Part shown: positions 13,890 to 19,616 of the stretch, piece after piece | Numbering within the stretch: the stretch's first letter is position 1 | Layout: each line of letters begins with the position of its first letter | From: DSUN01 sp035527715 | GTDB lineage: Bacteria > Planctomycetota > PUPC01 > DSUN01 | Assembly (NCBI GenBank): GCA_035527715.1 | Contig: DATKZY010000218.1 | Location: 1 to 19,616, forward strand | DNA length: 19,616 nt | Reading direction: 5' to 3' | Made by a program: the position numbers and the translations under genes | The notes under the pieces: model-generated | Told to the model about the DNA's origin: nothing | What the model saw: the letters and a program-made list of their open reading frames with translations, nothing else | Databases searched by the model: none

Positions 13890-14927
13890 ATGGCTGCGCC
13901 ACGGAAGCCATCTCCGTTCAATGCGTGGGAAACGGTACGCTGTGAGCTGCTCAACACCCGGGTGTGCGACCTGGGCCTGACGATCGAGGGCTCGCCAGTC
14001 GAACCGTTCGTACGGCGGCTGCACAGGGAGTTCGCCGCCAAGGGCATCGCGTTCCGGCCCGCCTTCTATCTCACCGATACCTGGGGCTGCCCCGACCGCG
14101 TGCCGGTGATCGGCGTGCCGTTCTACCTAGCCGACAAGCGTCTGGCCCGCATCGAGCAGGAGCAGACGGGAGAGCTCGAGGACGACCAGATGGCGATGAT
14201 GCTGGTGCGGCACGAGGCGGGGCACGCGGTGAACTACGCGTACCGGCTGTGGGAGGATGCGGAGTGGGCCGAGGTGTTCGGGCAGTTCTCGCGGCCCTAC
14301 CGCGAGGCGTTTCAGCCCGAGCCGTTCAGCCGGCAGTTCGTCCGCCACATCTTCTCGAGGCCCTACGGGCGAACGTATGCGCAGAAGCACCCCGACGAGG
14401 ATTTCGCGGAGACGTTCGCGGTGTGGCTGACGCCGCGCTCGGCCTGGCGGCGGAGGTACCGGGCCTGGCCGGCGCTGGCGAAGCTGAAGCACGTGGACGC
14501 GCTGATGGGCCGGATTCGCCGGCGGGAGCCGGTGCGGACGGGTGGCAAGCTCTTCCATCCCATCGGGCAGATGGACATGGTGCTGGCGGAGCACTACGGG
14601 CAGCGGGCCGAGCAGTTTCGGGCCGCGGCCCAGGGCTACGTGGACGACCGGCTGCGGGCCGTGTTCCCGCCGCTGCGGGGCAACTCCACGCTGCCGGCCC
14701 GCCAGCTCCTGCGGAAGCATCACGACGACCTGCTCGAGCGCATGGTGCGCTGGTCCCCCCTCGACGAGCAGGAGGCCACAACGATTCTCCAGAAGCTGGA
14801 GGACCGGGCGCAGGCGTTGCGCCTGCGCTTCCGGGCGCGCCAGAGGGGTCGCAAGCTGATGGACGTTGCGGCCATGGTGGCCGCGCTGGCCATGGAATTC
14901 GCCTATACGGGAAGGCTGATGGGGTAG
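13890..14927 (+). CDS. Putative zinc metallopeptidase (gluzincin-like)
   Basis: Predicted cytosolic protein of 345 residues without signal peptide. The zinc site is VRHEAGHAVNYAYRL (His108, Glu109, His112), and DEDFAETFAVWL about 60 residues later supplies the probable third ligand Glu174, the gluzincin arrangement. Upstream lies a conserved-looking block, FYLTDTWGCPDRVPVIGVPFYLAD. The C-terminal third is helical and rich in Arg, with no recognised domain. I do not recognise a characterised relative; it fits proteins annotated only as putative zinc-binding metallopeptidase. The start is the ATG at 13890, the only good in-frame start after the promoter; its ribosome site is weak and within a hairpin. 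The stop is two bases from the stop of the converging ATP-grasp gene, so the pair share a 3' boundary and may affect each other's expression. Confidence 0.72.
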   Translation: MAAPRKPSPFNAWETVRCELLNTRVCDLGLTIEGSPVEPFVRRLHREFAAKGIAFRPAFYLTDTWGCPDRVPVIGVPFYLADKRLARIEQEQTGELEDDQMAMMLVRHEAGHAVNYAYRLWEDAEWAEVFGQFSRPYREAFQPEPFSRQFVRHIFSRPYGRTYAQKHPDEDFAETFAVWLTPRSAWRRRYRAWPALAKLKHVDALMGRIRRREPVRTGGKLFHPIGQMDMVLAEHYGQRAEQFRAAAQGYVDDRLRAVFPPLRGNSTLPARQLLRKHHDDLLERMVRWSPLDEQEATTILQKLEDRAQALRLRFRARQRGRKLMDVAAMVAALAMEFAYTGRLMG

Positions 14928-14929
14928 TC

Positions 14930-15991
14930 TCAGATCATGGGGATGTCGAGGTCGTAGGGCGGGCCTTCGAAGGCGGACTTCACAACCATCTGGAGCAGGC
15001 GCGGGTGCGAGATGCCGGCGCGGTCGGCCTGGCGGGCCAGGCCGTGGCCGTCCTCGAGGCAGGCGTTGCAGTTGACCTCGAGCACACAGGGACGGCCGTC
15101 GGCATCGCAACGAATGTCCACCCGCCCATAGCCCCAGGCCCCGACGGCGCGGAAGGCGCGGAGGGCCAGAGCGCTGACCTCACGGGCCAGGTCGGGCTCG
15201 ACGACCGCGGGGCAGGTGACCGACGTCGTGCCATACTCCTCGGCGGTCTCGATCCACTTGGCGGCATAGGACAGGATGCGCGGGATGTGGGGGGGGACCT
15301 GCGAATAGTCCACCTCGGCAAGGGGGAGGACGCGCAGGCGCCGGCCGCCGAGGATGCCGACGTTGAACTCACGGCCGGGCAGGAAGGCCTGGGCAAGGAC
15401 GGGCTGGTGGTATTCGCGGATGATCTCGCGGATCTTGGCGCGGAGGGCGGTCTTGGAGTGCACGACCGAGTCGCGCGCGACGCCGATGCTCGCGTGCTCC
15501 TGGCCGGGCTGGACGAAGAGCGGGAACTGCCAGCGATGGCGGTCCACCTCGCTCACCCGCTCGAGGAGCTGGGTGCAGGGGGGCACGCGGATGCCCACGC
15601 CCTGGAGGAGGCTGGCGGTCATGTACTTGTAGCGGGTGAGGCCGATGGCAAGGGCGGGCGAGCCGGTGACGGGGAAGCCCATCATGCGCACGAGGGCGGG
15701 CACCCGCATCTCGTAGAGCGCCCCGTGCACCACGTCGTCGTACTGGTTGAACACGACGTCGGGGCCGAGGCGCCGCAGCTTGTGCTGGAACGCGAACAGG
15801 TCGCGGGCCAGGGGCAGGACGGAGACGCGGTAGCCGACGTTGCGGAGGGCGCGCGCCATGGCGCGGATCATCACCCGCAGGTCATTGGTGCTACCGCGGT
15901 CCTCGGGGCGCTCGGGCGCGCAGTCCCTGTCCGCATTGTAGACCAGGGCCACGTGAAGGTGCCGCCTCGCCCGGCCTACGCCGTCCATCAT
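14930..15991 (-). CDS. ATP-grasp ligase, D-Ala-D-Ala ligase superfamily
   Basis: Carboxylate-amine ligase-type protein of 353 residues. The N-terminal domain starts HVALVYNADRD and continues to DVVFNQYDDVVHG. The GFPVTGSPALAIGLTRYKYMTASLL segment matches the start of the ATP-grasp fold of Ddl enzymes. FVQPGQEHASIGVARDSVV, AQAFLPGREFNVGILGG and GYGRVDIRCDADGRPCVLEVN hold the nucleotide- and Mg-binding residues, with the final Asp, Glu and Asn kept. After LEVN, the usual Pro-containing loop reads CNACLEDGHGL, so substrate preference probably differs from D-Ala-D-Ala. The family forms amide bonds using ATP; the substrate here is unknown. Tandem ATG codons at 15991 and 15988 lie nine or more bases after GGGAG. 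It has its own strong promoter and converges on a zincin gene. Confidence 0.82.
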   Translation of the reverse strand: MMDGVGRARRHLHVALVYNADRDCAPERPEDRGSTNDLRVMIRAMARALRNVGYRVSVLPLARDLFAFQHKLRRLGPDVVFNQYDDVVHGALYEMRVPALVRMMGFPVTGSPALAIGLTRYKYMTASLLQGVGIRVPPCTQLLERVSEVDRHRWQFPLFVQPGQEHASIGVARDSVVHSKTALRAKIREIIREYHQPVLAQAFLPGREFNVGILGGRRLRVLPLAEVDYSQVPPHIPRILSYAAKWIETAEEYGTTSVTCPAVVEPDLAREVSALALRAFRAVGAWGYGRVDIRCDADGRPCVLEVNCNACLEDGHGLARQADRAGISHPRLLQMVVKSAFEGPPYDLDIPMI

Positions 15992-16075
15992 CTCATACGT
16001 CTCCCGTGGGCGTGGACGTGGTGGGTGCCGCTCCCCACACCCGACGCGCGGGGCCGCCGCAGCCTGTTCCTCATC

Positions 16076-16103
16076 ATTATGCCCATGCGGAGCGACTTGT
16101 CAA
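16076..16103 (-). promoter_or_regulatory. Predicted sigma70-type promoter of the ATP-grasp gene
   Basis: Minus strand TTGACA (16103-16098, perfect consensus), 16-base spacer, CATAAT (16081-16076). It lies in the 145-bp gap after the kinase-like gene and gives a leader of about 75 bases. The best-matching promoter in the window. Confidence 0.75.
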
Positions 16104-16136
16104 CCGCATTGCGTGGCGAGGCGTCTCGAAACTATC

Positions 16137-17399
16137 TCAGTGCTTGGCGGCGCGGATGGCGTTGCAGAACTCGTCGGCGGTCTGGAAGCGGCGAGCGGGC
16201 TCGGGGTTCATGGCGCGGGTCACGGCGGCGTCGAGCTCGGCGGAGCAGTCGTCGCGGAACGAGCGGATGGGCCGGATCTTCTGGGCGTGGAAGAGCCGCA
16301 CCAGCTCGGTGATGGAGGTGACCTGGTGGGGGAACTCGCCGGTGAGGAGACGGTAGGCCGTGACGCCGAGCGCGTAGATGTCGCCCCGGGCGTCGGAGGC
16401 CGCGACGTCGGCGACCTGTTCGGGCGCCATGTAGAGCGCGGCGCCGATGGCCGAGCTGGTGGAACTGAGGGTGCTGAGGCCGGCGACGTGGAGACTCTTG
16501 GCCAGGCCCAGGTCCGCGAGCTTCAGGATGCCGTCGCGGGTGAGAAGGAGGTTGCTGGGCTTGATGTTGCGGTGGACGATGCCGGCGGCGTGCGCGTGGG
16601 CGAGGGCGGCGCAGGCGGAGGCGGCGTATTCGACCACGTGCTTGACGGGGAGCGGGCCCTGGCGCTGGAGGAGCGTGCCGAGGTCGCCGCCCTGGGCGTA
16701 TTCCATCGAGATGAAGTAGCGGCCCTCGGCCTGGTTCATGTCGTAGATGCGGATGATGTTGGGGTGCGAGATCTGGCCGCTGGTCCGGGCGTCGCGCAGG
16801 AAGCGGCCGATGGCGTCGGCGTCGGCGGTGAGCCCCTCGTAGAGGATCTTGAGGGCCACCAGGCGCCCCATCGAGAGTTGGTCGGCCTTGAACACGGCTC
16901 CGATCGAGCCCTTGCCAATGGGCTGGACGATCTCGTAGCGCCCGATGACGAGCCCCAGGAGCGGGCAGGCCGCGACGCAGGCGCCGCAGTAGACGCGGCT
17001 CTGCGTCTGCCGGGCGGCGCCGAGGGCGTCGAGCGGAATCGTCCGCCCGCACGCGGCGCACAGGTGGGGCGGGGCCACCTGGGGTTCGGGCTCCGCCAGC
17101 TCGGGCGTCTCGCAGCGGAACAGCAGGTGCGCGAGGCCGGCCTGGATGCGGTCGCCGTTCCGCAGGCGCGCCTCGGCGATGCGGGCGCCGTTGACGAACG
17201 TGCCGTTCTTCGAGCCCAGGTCGCGCACGAAGTAGCCGTCGGGGGTGGAGCGGATCTCGCAGTGGTGGCGCGAGATCTTCGCGTCGTGGATCTGGATCAC
17301 GCTGTCGGCGCTGCGGCCGACGACCACCGGCTGCTCGCCGTCGGCGGCGAACTGGCTGACGGGCTTGTCATCCTGGAGGAGAATGACGGTGGCGCGCAA
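16137..17399 (-). CDS. FHA / zinc-ribbon / Ser-Thr kinase-fold protein, probable pseudokinase
   Basis: Protein of 420 residues with three modules. Residues of about 5-100 form an FHA phosphothreonine-binding domain (VGRSADSVIQI, ISRHHCEI, DLGSKNGTFVNG). A four-cysteine ribbon follows, CAAC at 114-117 and CGAC at 138-141. From about 150 there is a Hanks-type kinase fold with glycine loop GKGSIGAVF, VALK (Lys184), HPNIIRIYD, DLG, MAPEQ and GDIYALG. The catalytic loop reads IVHRNIKPSN: the catalytic Asp of HRD is Asn278 (codon AAC at 16566-16568), and the helix C Glu is Asp203. Family knowledge predicts little or no phosphotransfer, but ATP binding is plausible. I chose the TTG at 17399 because it follows GGAGGA and begins a typical FHA strand; a GTG at 17456 lies inside a hairpin loop. 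No membrane segment is seen. It follows the lipoprotein gene. Confidence 0.85.
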   Translation of the reverse strand: MRATVILLQDDKPVSQFAADGEQPVVVGRSADSVIQIHDAKISRHHCEIRSTPDGYFVRDLGSKNGTFVNGARIAEARLRNGDRIQAGLAHLLFRCETPELAEPEPQVAPPHLCAACGRTIPLDALGAARQTQSRVYCGACVAACPLLGLVIGRYEIVQPIGKGSIGAVFKADQLSMGRLVALKILYEGLTADADAIGRFLRDARTSGQISHPNIIRIYDMNQAEGRYFISMEYAQGGDLGTLLQRQGPLPVKHVVEYAASACAALAHAHAAGIVHRNIKPSNLLLTRDGILKLADLGLAKSLHVAGLSTLSSTSSAIGAALYMAPEQVADVAASDARGDIYALGVTAYRLLTGEFPHQVTSITELVRLFHAQKIRPIRSFRDDCSAELDAAVTRAMNPEPARRFQTADEFCNAIRAAKH

Positions 17400-17434
17400 C
17401 GGAACACAGTCCTCCGCCAATGCAGCCTTGGCAA

Positions 17435-17484
17435 GGCAGGGCGCCCCCGTGCGCACGCCGGACCCGCCGAACGGGCGCCCTGCC
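17435..17484 (-). repeat. 12-bp perfect inverted repeat between lipoprotein and kinase genes
   Basis: GGCAGGGCGCCC (17435-17446) pairs perfectly with 17473-17484 around a 26-base loop, and inner CGT/ACG pairs can extend it. It lies between the lipoprotein stop and the likely TTG start of the kinase-like gene. It could be an attenuator, an mRNA-stability stem or a dispersed palindrome. No T run follows, so it is not a standard intrinsic terminator. Confidence 0.6.
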
Positions 17485-17525
17485 GCGACAGGCCCTCCGG
17501 AACTCGGTCGGGAGCGCGGCGGCTC

Positions 17526-18437
17526 CTACCGGGCGACCGTGAGGGCGAAGACGTGAATGAGCGAGCAGAAGGGGAGCTTGACCGACTTCAGCTCGCGGTT
17601 CGCATCGAGGGGCACGACCGCCACCCAGATGCGGCACTTCTTGTCCTCTTTGGAGTACTCGCCCTTGCCGCCGGAGTCCACGGCGACCCGCTGGGCGCTC
17701 TCGACGCCGGTCTTCTCGCCGAACTGGGCGTCCTTGCACCAGTCGGTCACCTTCAGGTCGGCCTGCACCGTGCCGTCGGCGTAGTTGATCGTCAGCTTCT
17801 CCTGCTGGTCGGCATCGGTGGCGGTGACGAGGAGGTGGAACTCCTTGGCCTTGCCCTCGAGGAGGATGGTCTGCCCCGCGCAGGCCACGTTGTTCTTCGT
17901 CCCCTTGTCCTTGCCGGGGAACTGGAAGGCCGTCTTGACGTCCTTGGGCTCGAAGAGGCCGGCATCGGGCATGTTCTCAGCGGGGAAGGACTGCTTGTAC
18001 TGGTCGAGGTCGGCGTCCTTGCGGTCGTCCTCGCTGCTGAAGCCGTCGTTGTTGACGAGCTTGCTGAGGTCCACGGCGAGGAGGCCGGGCTTGAGCTCCT
18101 TGAGGGCGGCCTTGGGCTCCTCGGGCTTCGGCTCGGGCTTCGGCTCGGGCTTTGGCTCGGGCTTTGGCTCGGGCTTTGGCTCGGGCTTTGGCTCGGGCTT
18201 CGGCTTCGGCTCGGGCTTCGCCTTCGGCTCGGGCTTCGGCTCGGGGGCGGGGGCCGGCTTCACGTCGTCGGGCTTCCCGGCCGGCTCGGCCGCGGGCTTC
18301 TTCTCGGCCACGGGCACGCGGATTTCCACGGCGCCGCCGGCCTTCTTGGGCTCCGCCTCCGCCGTGGCCGGGCCTCCAGTGCAGCCAACCACGACAATCG
18401 CCATCGTCAGCACGCTCACCAGCCACACTCTCATCAT
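17526..18437 (-). CDS. Lipoprotein with KPEP-repeat linker
   Basis: Predicted lipoprotein of 303 residues. MMRVWLVSVLTMAIVVVGC is a lipoprotein signal with lipobox VVGC (Cys19). An Ala/Pro/Lys-rich stretch leads into a run of Lys-Pro-Glu-Pro repeats (about residues 60-108), a rigid extended linker that resembles spacers crossing the cell wall or periplasm. The C-terminal 190 residues form a probable beta-sandwich (DLSKLVNNDGFSSEDD, SFPAENMPDAG, NNVACAGQTILLEGK, NYADGTVQADLKVTDW). This recalls modules attached to extracellular glycoside hydrolases that may bind carbohydrate; I cannot name the family with certainty. The start is the ATG at 18437, six bases after GGAG; the upstream in-frame extension overlaps the promoter. 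The kinase-like gene follows on the same strand, so the two may be co-transcribed. Confidence 0.78.
   Translation of the reverse strand: MMRVWLVSVLTMAIVVVGCTGGPATAEAEPKKAGGAVEIRVPVAEKKPAAEPAGKPDDVKPAPAPEPKPEPKAKPEPKPKPEPKPEPKPEPKPEPKPEPKPEPKPEEPKAALKELKPGLLAVDLSKLVNNDGFSSEDDRKDADLDQYKQSFPAENMPDAGLFEPKDVKTAFQFPGKDKGTKNNVACAGQTILLEGKAKEFHLLVTATDADQQEKLTINYADGTVQADLKVTDWCKDAQFGEKTGVESAQRVAVDSGGKGEYSKEDKKCRIWVAVVPLDANRELKSVKLPFCSLIHVFALTVAR
18130..18201 (-). repeat. 12-bp coding minisatellite (Lys-Pro-Glu-Pro)
   Basis: Six tandem 12-base units of GGCTCGGGCTTY on the plus strand encode KPEP on the minus strand. The four units at 18142-18189 are identical, and degenerate 6- and 12-base units extend the array to about 18121 and 18245. 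Identity at the DNA level suggests recent expansion, so linker length probably varies between strains. Confidence 0.85.
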
Positions 18438-18491
18438 CCCGTGCTCCTTTCCCAAACAGCGGTTCCTGGAACGCTGGCCTGGGCCTGGGTA

Positions 18492-18520
18492 CACCCCGCA
18501 GGCGCTGGCCCGCCGGGGTG
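18492..18520. repeat. Hairpin in the lipoprotein mRNA leader
   Basis: CACCCCG and CGGGGTG pair over 7 bp at the ends of this segment, and an inner GGCG/CGCC adds 4 bp around a CTGGCC loop after a small bulge. It lies right after the predicted transcription start, so it would cap the 5' end of the transcript and could protect it from decay. Confidence 0.45.
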
Positions 18521-18525
18521 CTTCT

Positions 18526-18553
18526 ATTATACCAATCGCTCTCGCACTGTCCA
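18526..18553 (-). promoter_or_regulatory. Predicted sigma70-type promoter of the lipoprotein unit
   Basis: Minus strand TGGACA (18553-18548), 16-base spacer, TATAAT (18531-18526, perfect -10). It lies between the stop of the PEGA/TPR gene and the lipoprotein start, with a leader of about 80 bases. Confidence 0.7.
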
Positions 18554-18591
18554 GCACCGGTGACAGAATTGCCGCCGGGTGCCTGGGAACA

Positions 18592-19616
18592 TCAGCCGGT
18601 GGCCTCGCCGAGGAGGCGTCGGGCCTCGGCCTTATCCTCTTCGGTCTTGCAGCGCTGGAGGGCCGCGTTGAGGGCCTCGATGGCCTTCTCGCGGGCGCCG
18701 GTGACGCCGCGCCGCCGGGCGCCCAGGTAGAAGCGGCCGAGCGCCACGTAGGGCCGCGGGTCGTCGGGCAGGGCCTTGCAGGCGCCCTGGAGGAGCGCCT
18801 CGGCCCGCGCGGGCTCGCGGGCGAGCACGAGGAAGCCCACGGCAGTGGCGCAGTGCGCCAGGTCGGTCGGCGCCGCCTTGGCCTTCGCCTCGTAGGCCGC
18901 CGCCTTCGCCGCCACCGAGGTGCCCGCGCGCTTGTACAGGCTGTGGGCCGCCGAGACGACGAAGCTGCTGTCGGGGTGCTTGCCCGCGAGGCTCGCCAGC
19001 ATCAGGTCAATCTGGCCTTGAATCCGCTCGACGAACGCCGCGTCGCCGTAGGTGAAGTGGTCGTTGAAGTAGATCTTCGCCAGGAGCTGGAGCAGCCGGC
19101 TGGCGTAGGCCCCGGGCCGCGACGTGTCGCGGCCCGCGATGGTGCTCTCGATGGCCTCGGCCAAGTGGGCCATGCACGGCTCGATCTTGTGCTCGAGCAG
19201 GTACAGGTGGGCCACCTCGGCGCGGTAGGCGACGTTGTGGGGGTCCTTTTTGAGCTCGGCCTCGTAGTAGCCGACCTCGCGGTGGCCCAGGTTGGCCTCG
19301 ATGGTCACCGTGTCGCGGGGCTTCACGGTGACCTCCTGCTGCCAGTCGGCGAAGTTCGTCTTGCTCACGCGCAGGCTGTAGGTCTGCGGCTCGAGGTCCT
19401 CGATGCGCAGGGGGGTGTTGCCGCGGTACTCGCCGTCGAGGTGGACGGATGCGCCATCGGGCTTCGAGGCGACGACCAGGATGCCGCGCTCGGCGATCTT
19501 GAGCACCACGGTGATCGGCGCCGGGGCGCTCGAGCCGACCCGCAGCGAGCTGCGGTAGACCTCGTGGCCGGCCCTCTGGATGCGGAGGACGTGTTCGCCG
19601 GCCGCCACCTCGAGGT
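18592..19616 (-). CDS. PEGA and TPR protein, N-terminus beyond the window
   Basis: Partial gene; the frame stays open to the right edge. The visible 340 residues begin within a PEGA domain (EVAAGEHVLRIQRAGHEVY), followed by a second complete PEGA domain (GILVVASKPDGASVHLDGEYRGNTPLRIEDLEPQTYSLRV). The remainder is helical with TPR-like pairs (YEAELKKDPHNVAYRAEVAHLYL, CKALPDDPRPYVALGRFYLGARR, AIEALNAALQRC). PEGA domains are small surface-associated beta modules, common C-terminal to bacterial Ser/Thr kinases and in planctomycetal proteins; TPRs mediate protein contacts. The missing N-terminus may hold a kinase, a membrane anchor or more PEGA repeats. Its stop is 38 bases from the promoter of the lipoprotein unit. 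A GTG at 19608 is unlikely to be the start because it splits the first PEGA domain. Confidence 0.8.
   Translation of the reverse strand, partial: LEVAAGEHVLRIQRAGHEVYRSSLRVGSSAPAPITVVLKIAERGILVVASKPDGASVHLDGEYRGNTPLRIEDLEPQTYSLRVSKTNFADWQQEVTVKPRDTVTIEANLGHREVGYYEAELKKDPHNVAYRAEVAHLYLLEHKIEPCMAHLAEAIESTIAGRDTSRPGAYASRLLQLLAKIYFNDHFTYGDAAFVERIQGQIDLMLASLAGKHPDSSFVVSAAHSLYKRAGTSVAAKAAAYEAKAKAAPTDLAHCATAVGFLVLAREPARAEALLQGACKALPDDPRPYVALGRFYLGARRRGVTGAREKAIEALNAALQRCKTEEDKAEARRLLGEATG

Noticed and set aside
14930..15991. Assignment as the housekeeping D-Ala-D-Ala ligase (ddl)
   Set aside because: The loop after LEVN departs from Ddl enzymes and no cell-wall genes are nearby; only the superfamily is claimed.
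18121..18250. Repeat array considered as CRISPR or a regulatory repeat
   Set aside because: The units are 12 bases with no spacers and lie in frame within a coding sequence, so it is a coding minisatellite.

Overview
The window is about 19.6 kb of GC-rich bacterial chromosome, densely coding and almost entirely on the minus strand. The mix of genes suggests a planctomycete or another member of the PVC/Lentisphaerota group, probably known only from metagenomes. It has an FHA plus Ser/Thr-kinase protein, a PEGA/TPR protein, a secreted GH20-type glycosidase, a secreted beta-helix/PKD protein, a Gfo/Idh/MocA oxidoreductase, and small hairpin-plus-tandem-repeat elements between genes. This taxonomic call is inference; there is no rRNA in the window. 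I see no tRNA, CRISPR array, transposase, phage gene or replication origin.

Region 1 (1-5045) is one minus-strand operon read from a promoter at about 5017-5045: aroA, a PHP-domain phosphoesterase, galE, a WbpD-like acetyltransferase and a WbpE-like PLP aminotransferase. The last two fit a UDP-2,3-diacetamido-uronic acid (surface polysaccharide) pathway, which would continue past the left edge. The operon contains small repeats that supply stop codons and lie at gene starts. Region 2 (5061-7795) is mutS with its own promoter, which decides its start codon.

Region 3 (7865-12317) is a minus-strand operon: an NAD-dependent epimerase/dehydratase, a Gfo/Idh/MocA oxidoreductase, a secreted beta-helix/PKD protein and a TrmO/TsaA-fold protein with an apparent export signal. 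It looks like a unit for environmental carbohydrate. A separately promoted secreted GH20-like glycosidase (12326-13438) lies upstream.

Region 4 (13439-16103) begins with a 451-bp divergent intergenic region rich in inverted repeats and carrying promoters in both directions. It is followed by the only plus-strand gene, a predicted cytosolic zincin metallopeptidase. That gene converges, with a 2-base gap, on an ATP-grasp ligase of the D-Ala-D-Ala ligase superfamily.

Region 5 (16137-19616) holds a lipoprotein with a KPEP-repeat linker, transcribed toward an FHA/zinc-ribbon/kinase protein whose catalytic HRD motif reads HRN (a probable pseudokinase). A 12-bp perfect inverted repeat separates the two. 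A PEGA/TPR protein runs off the right edge. Seven promoter-like sites with 16-17 bp spacers resemble housekeeping sigma-factor promoters and define the transcription units. The best candidates for undescribed biology are the HRN pseudokinase unit, the exported TrmO-like protein, the ATP-grasp/zincin pair and the stop-codon-supplying repeats.
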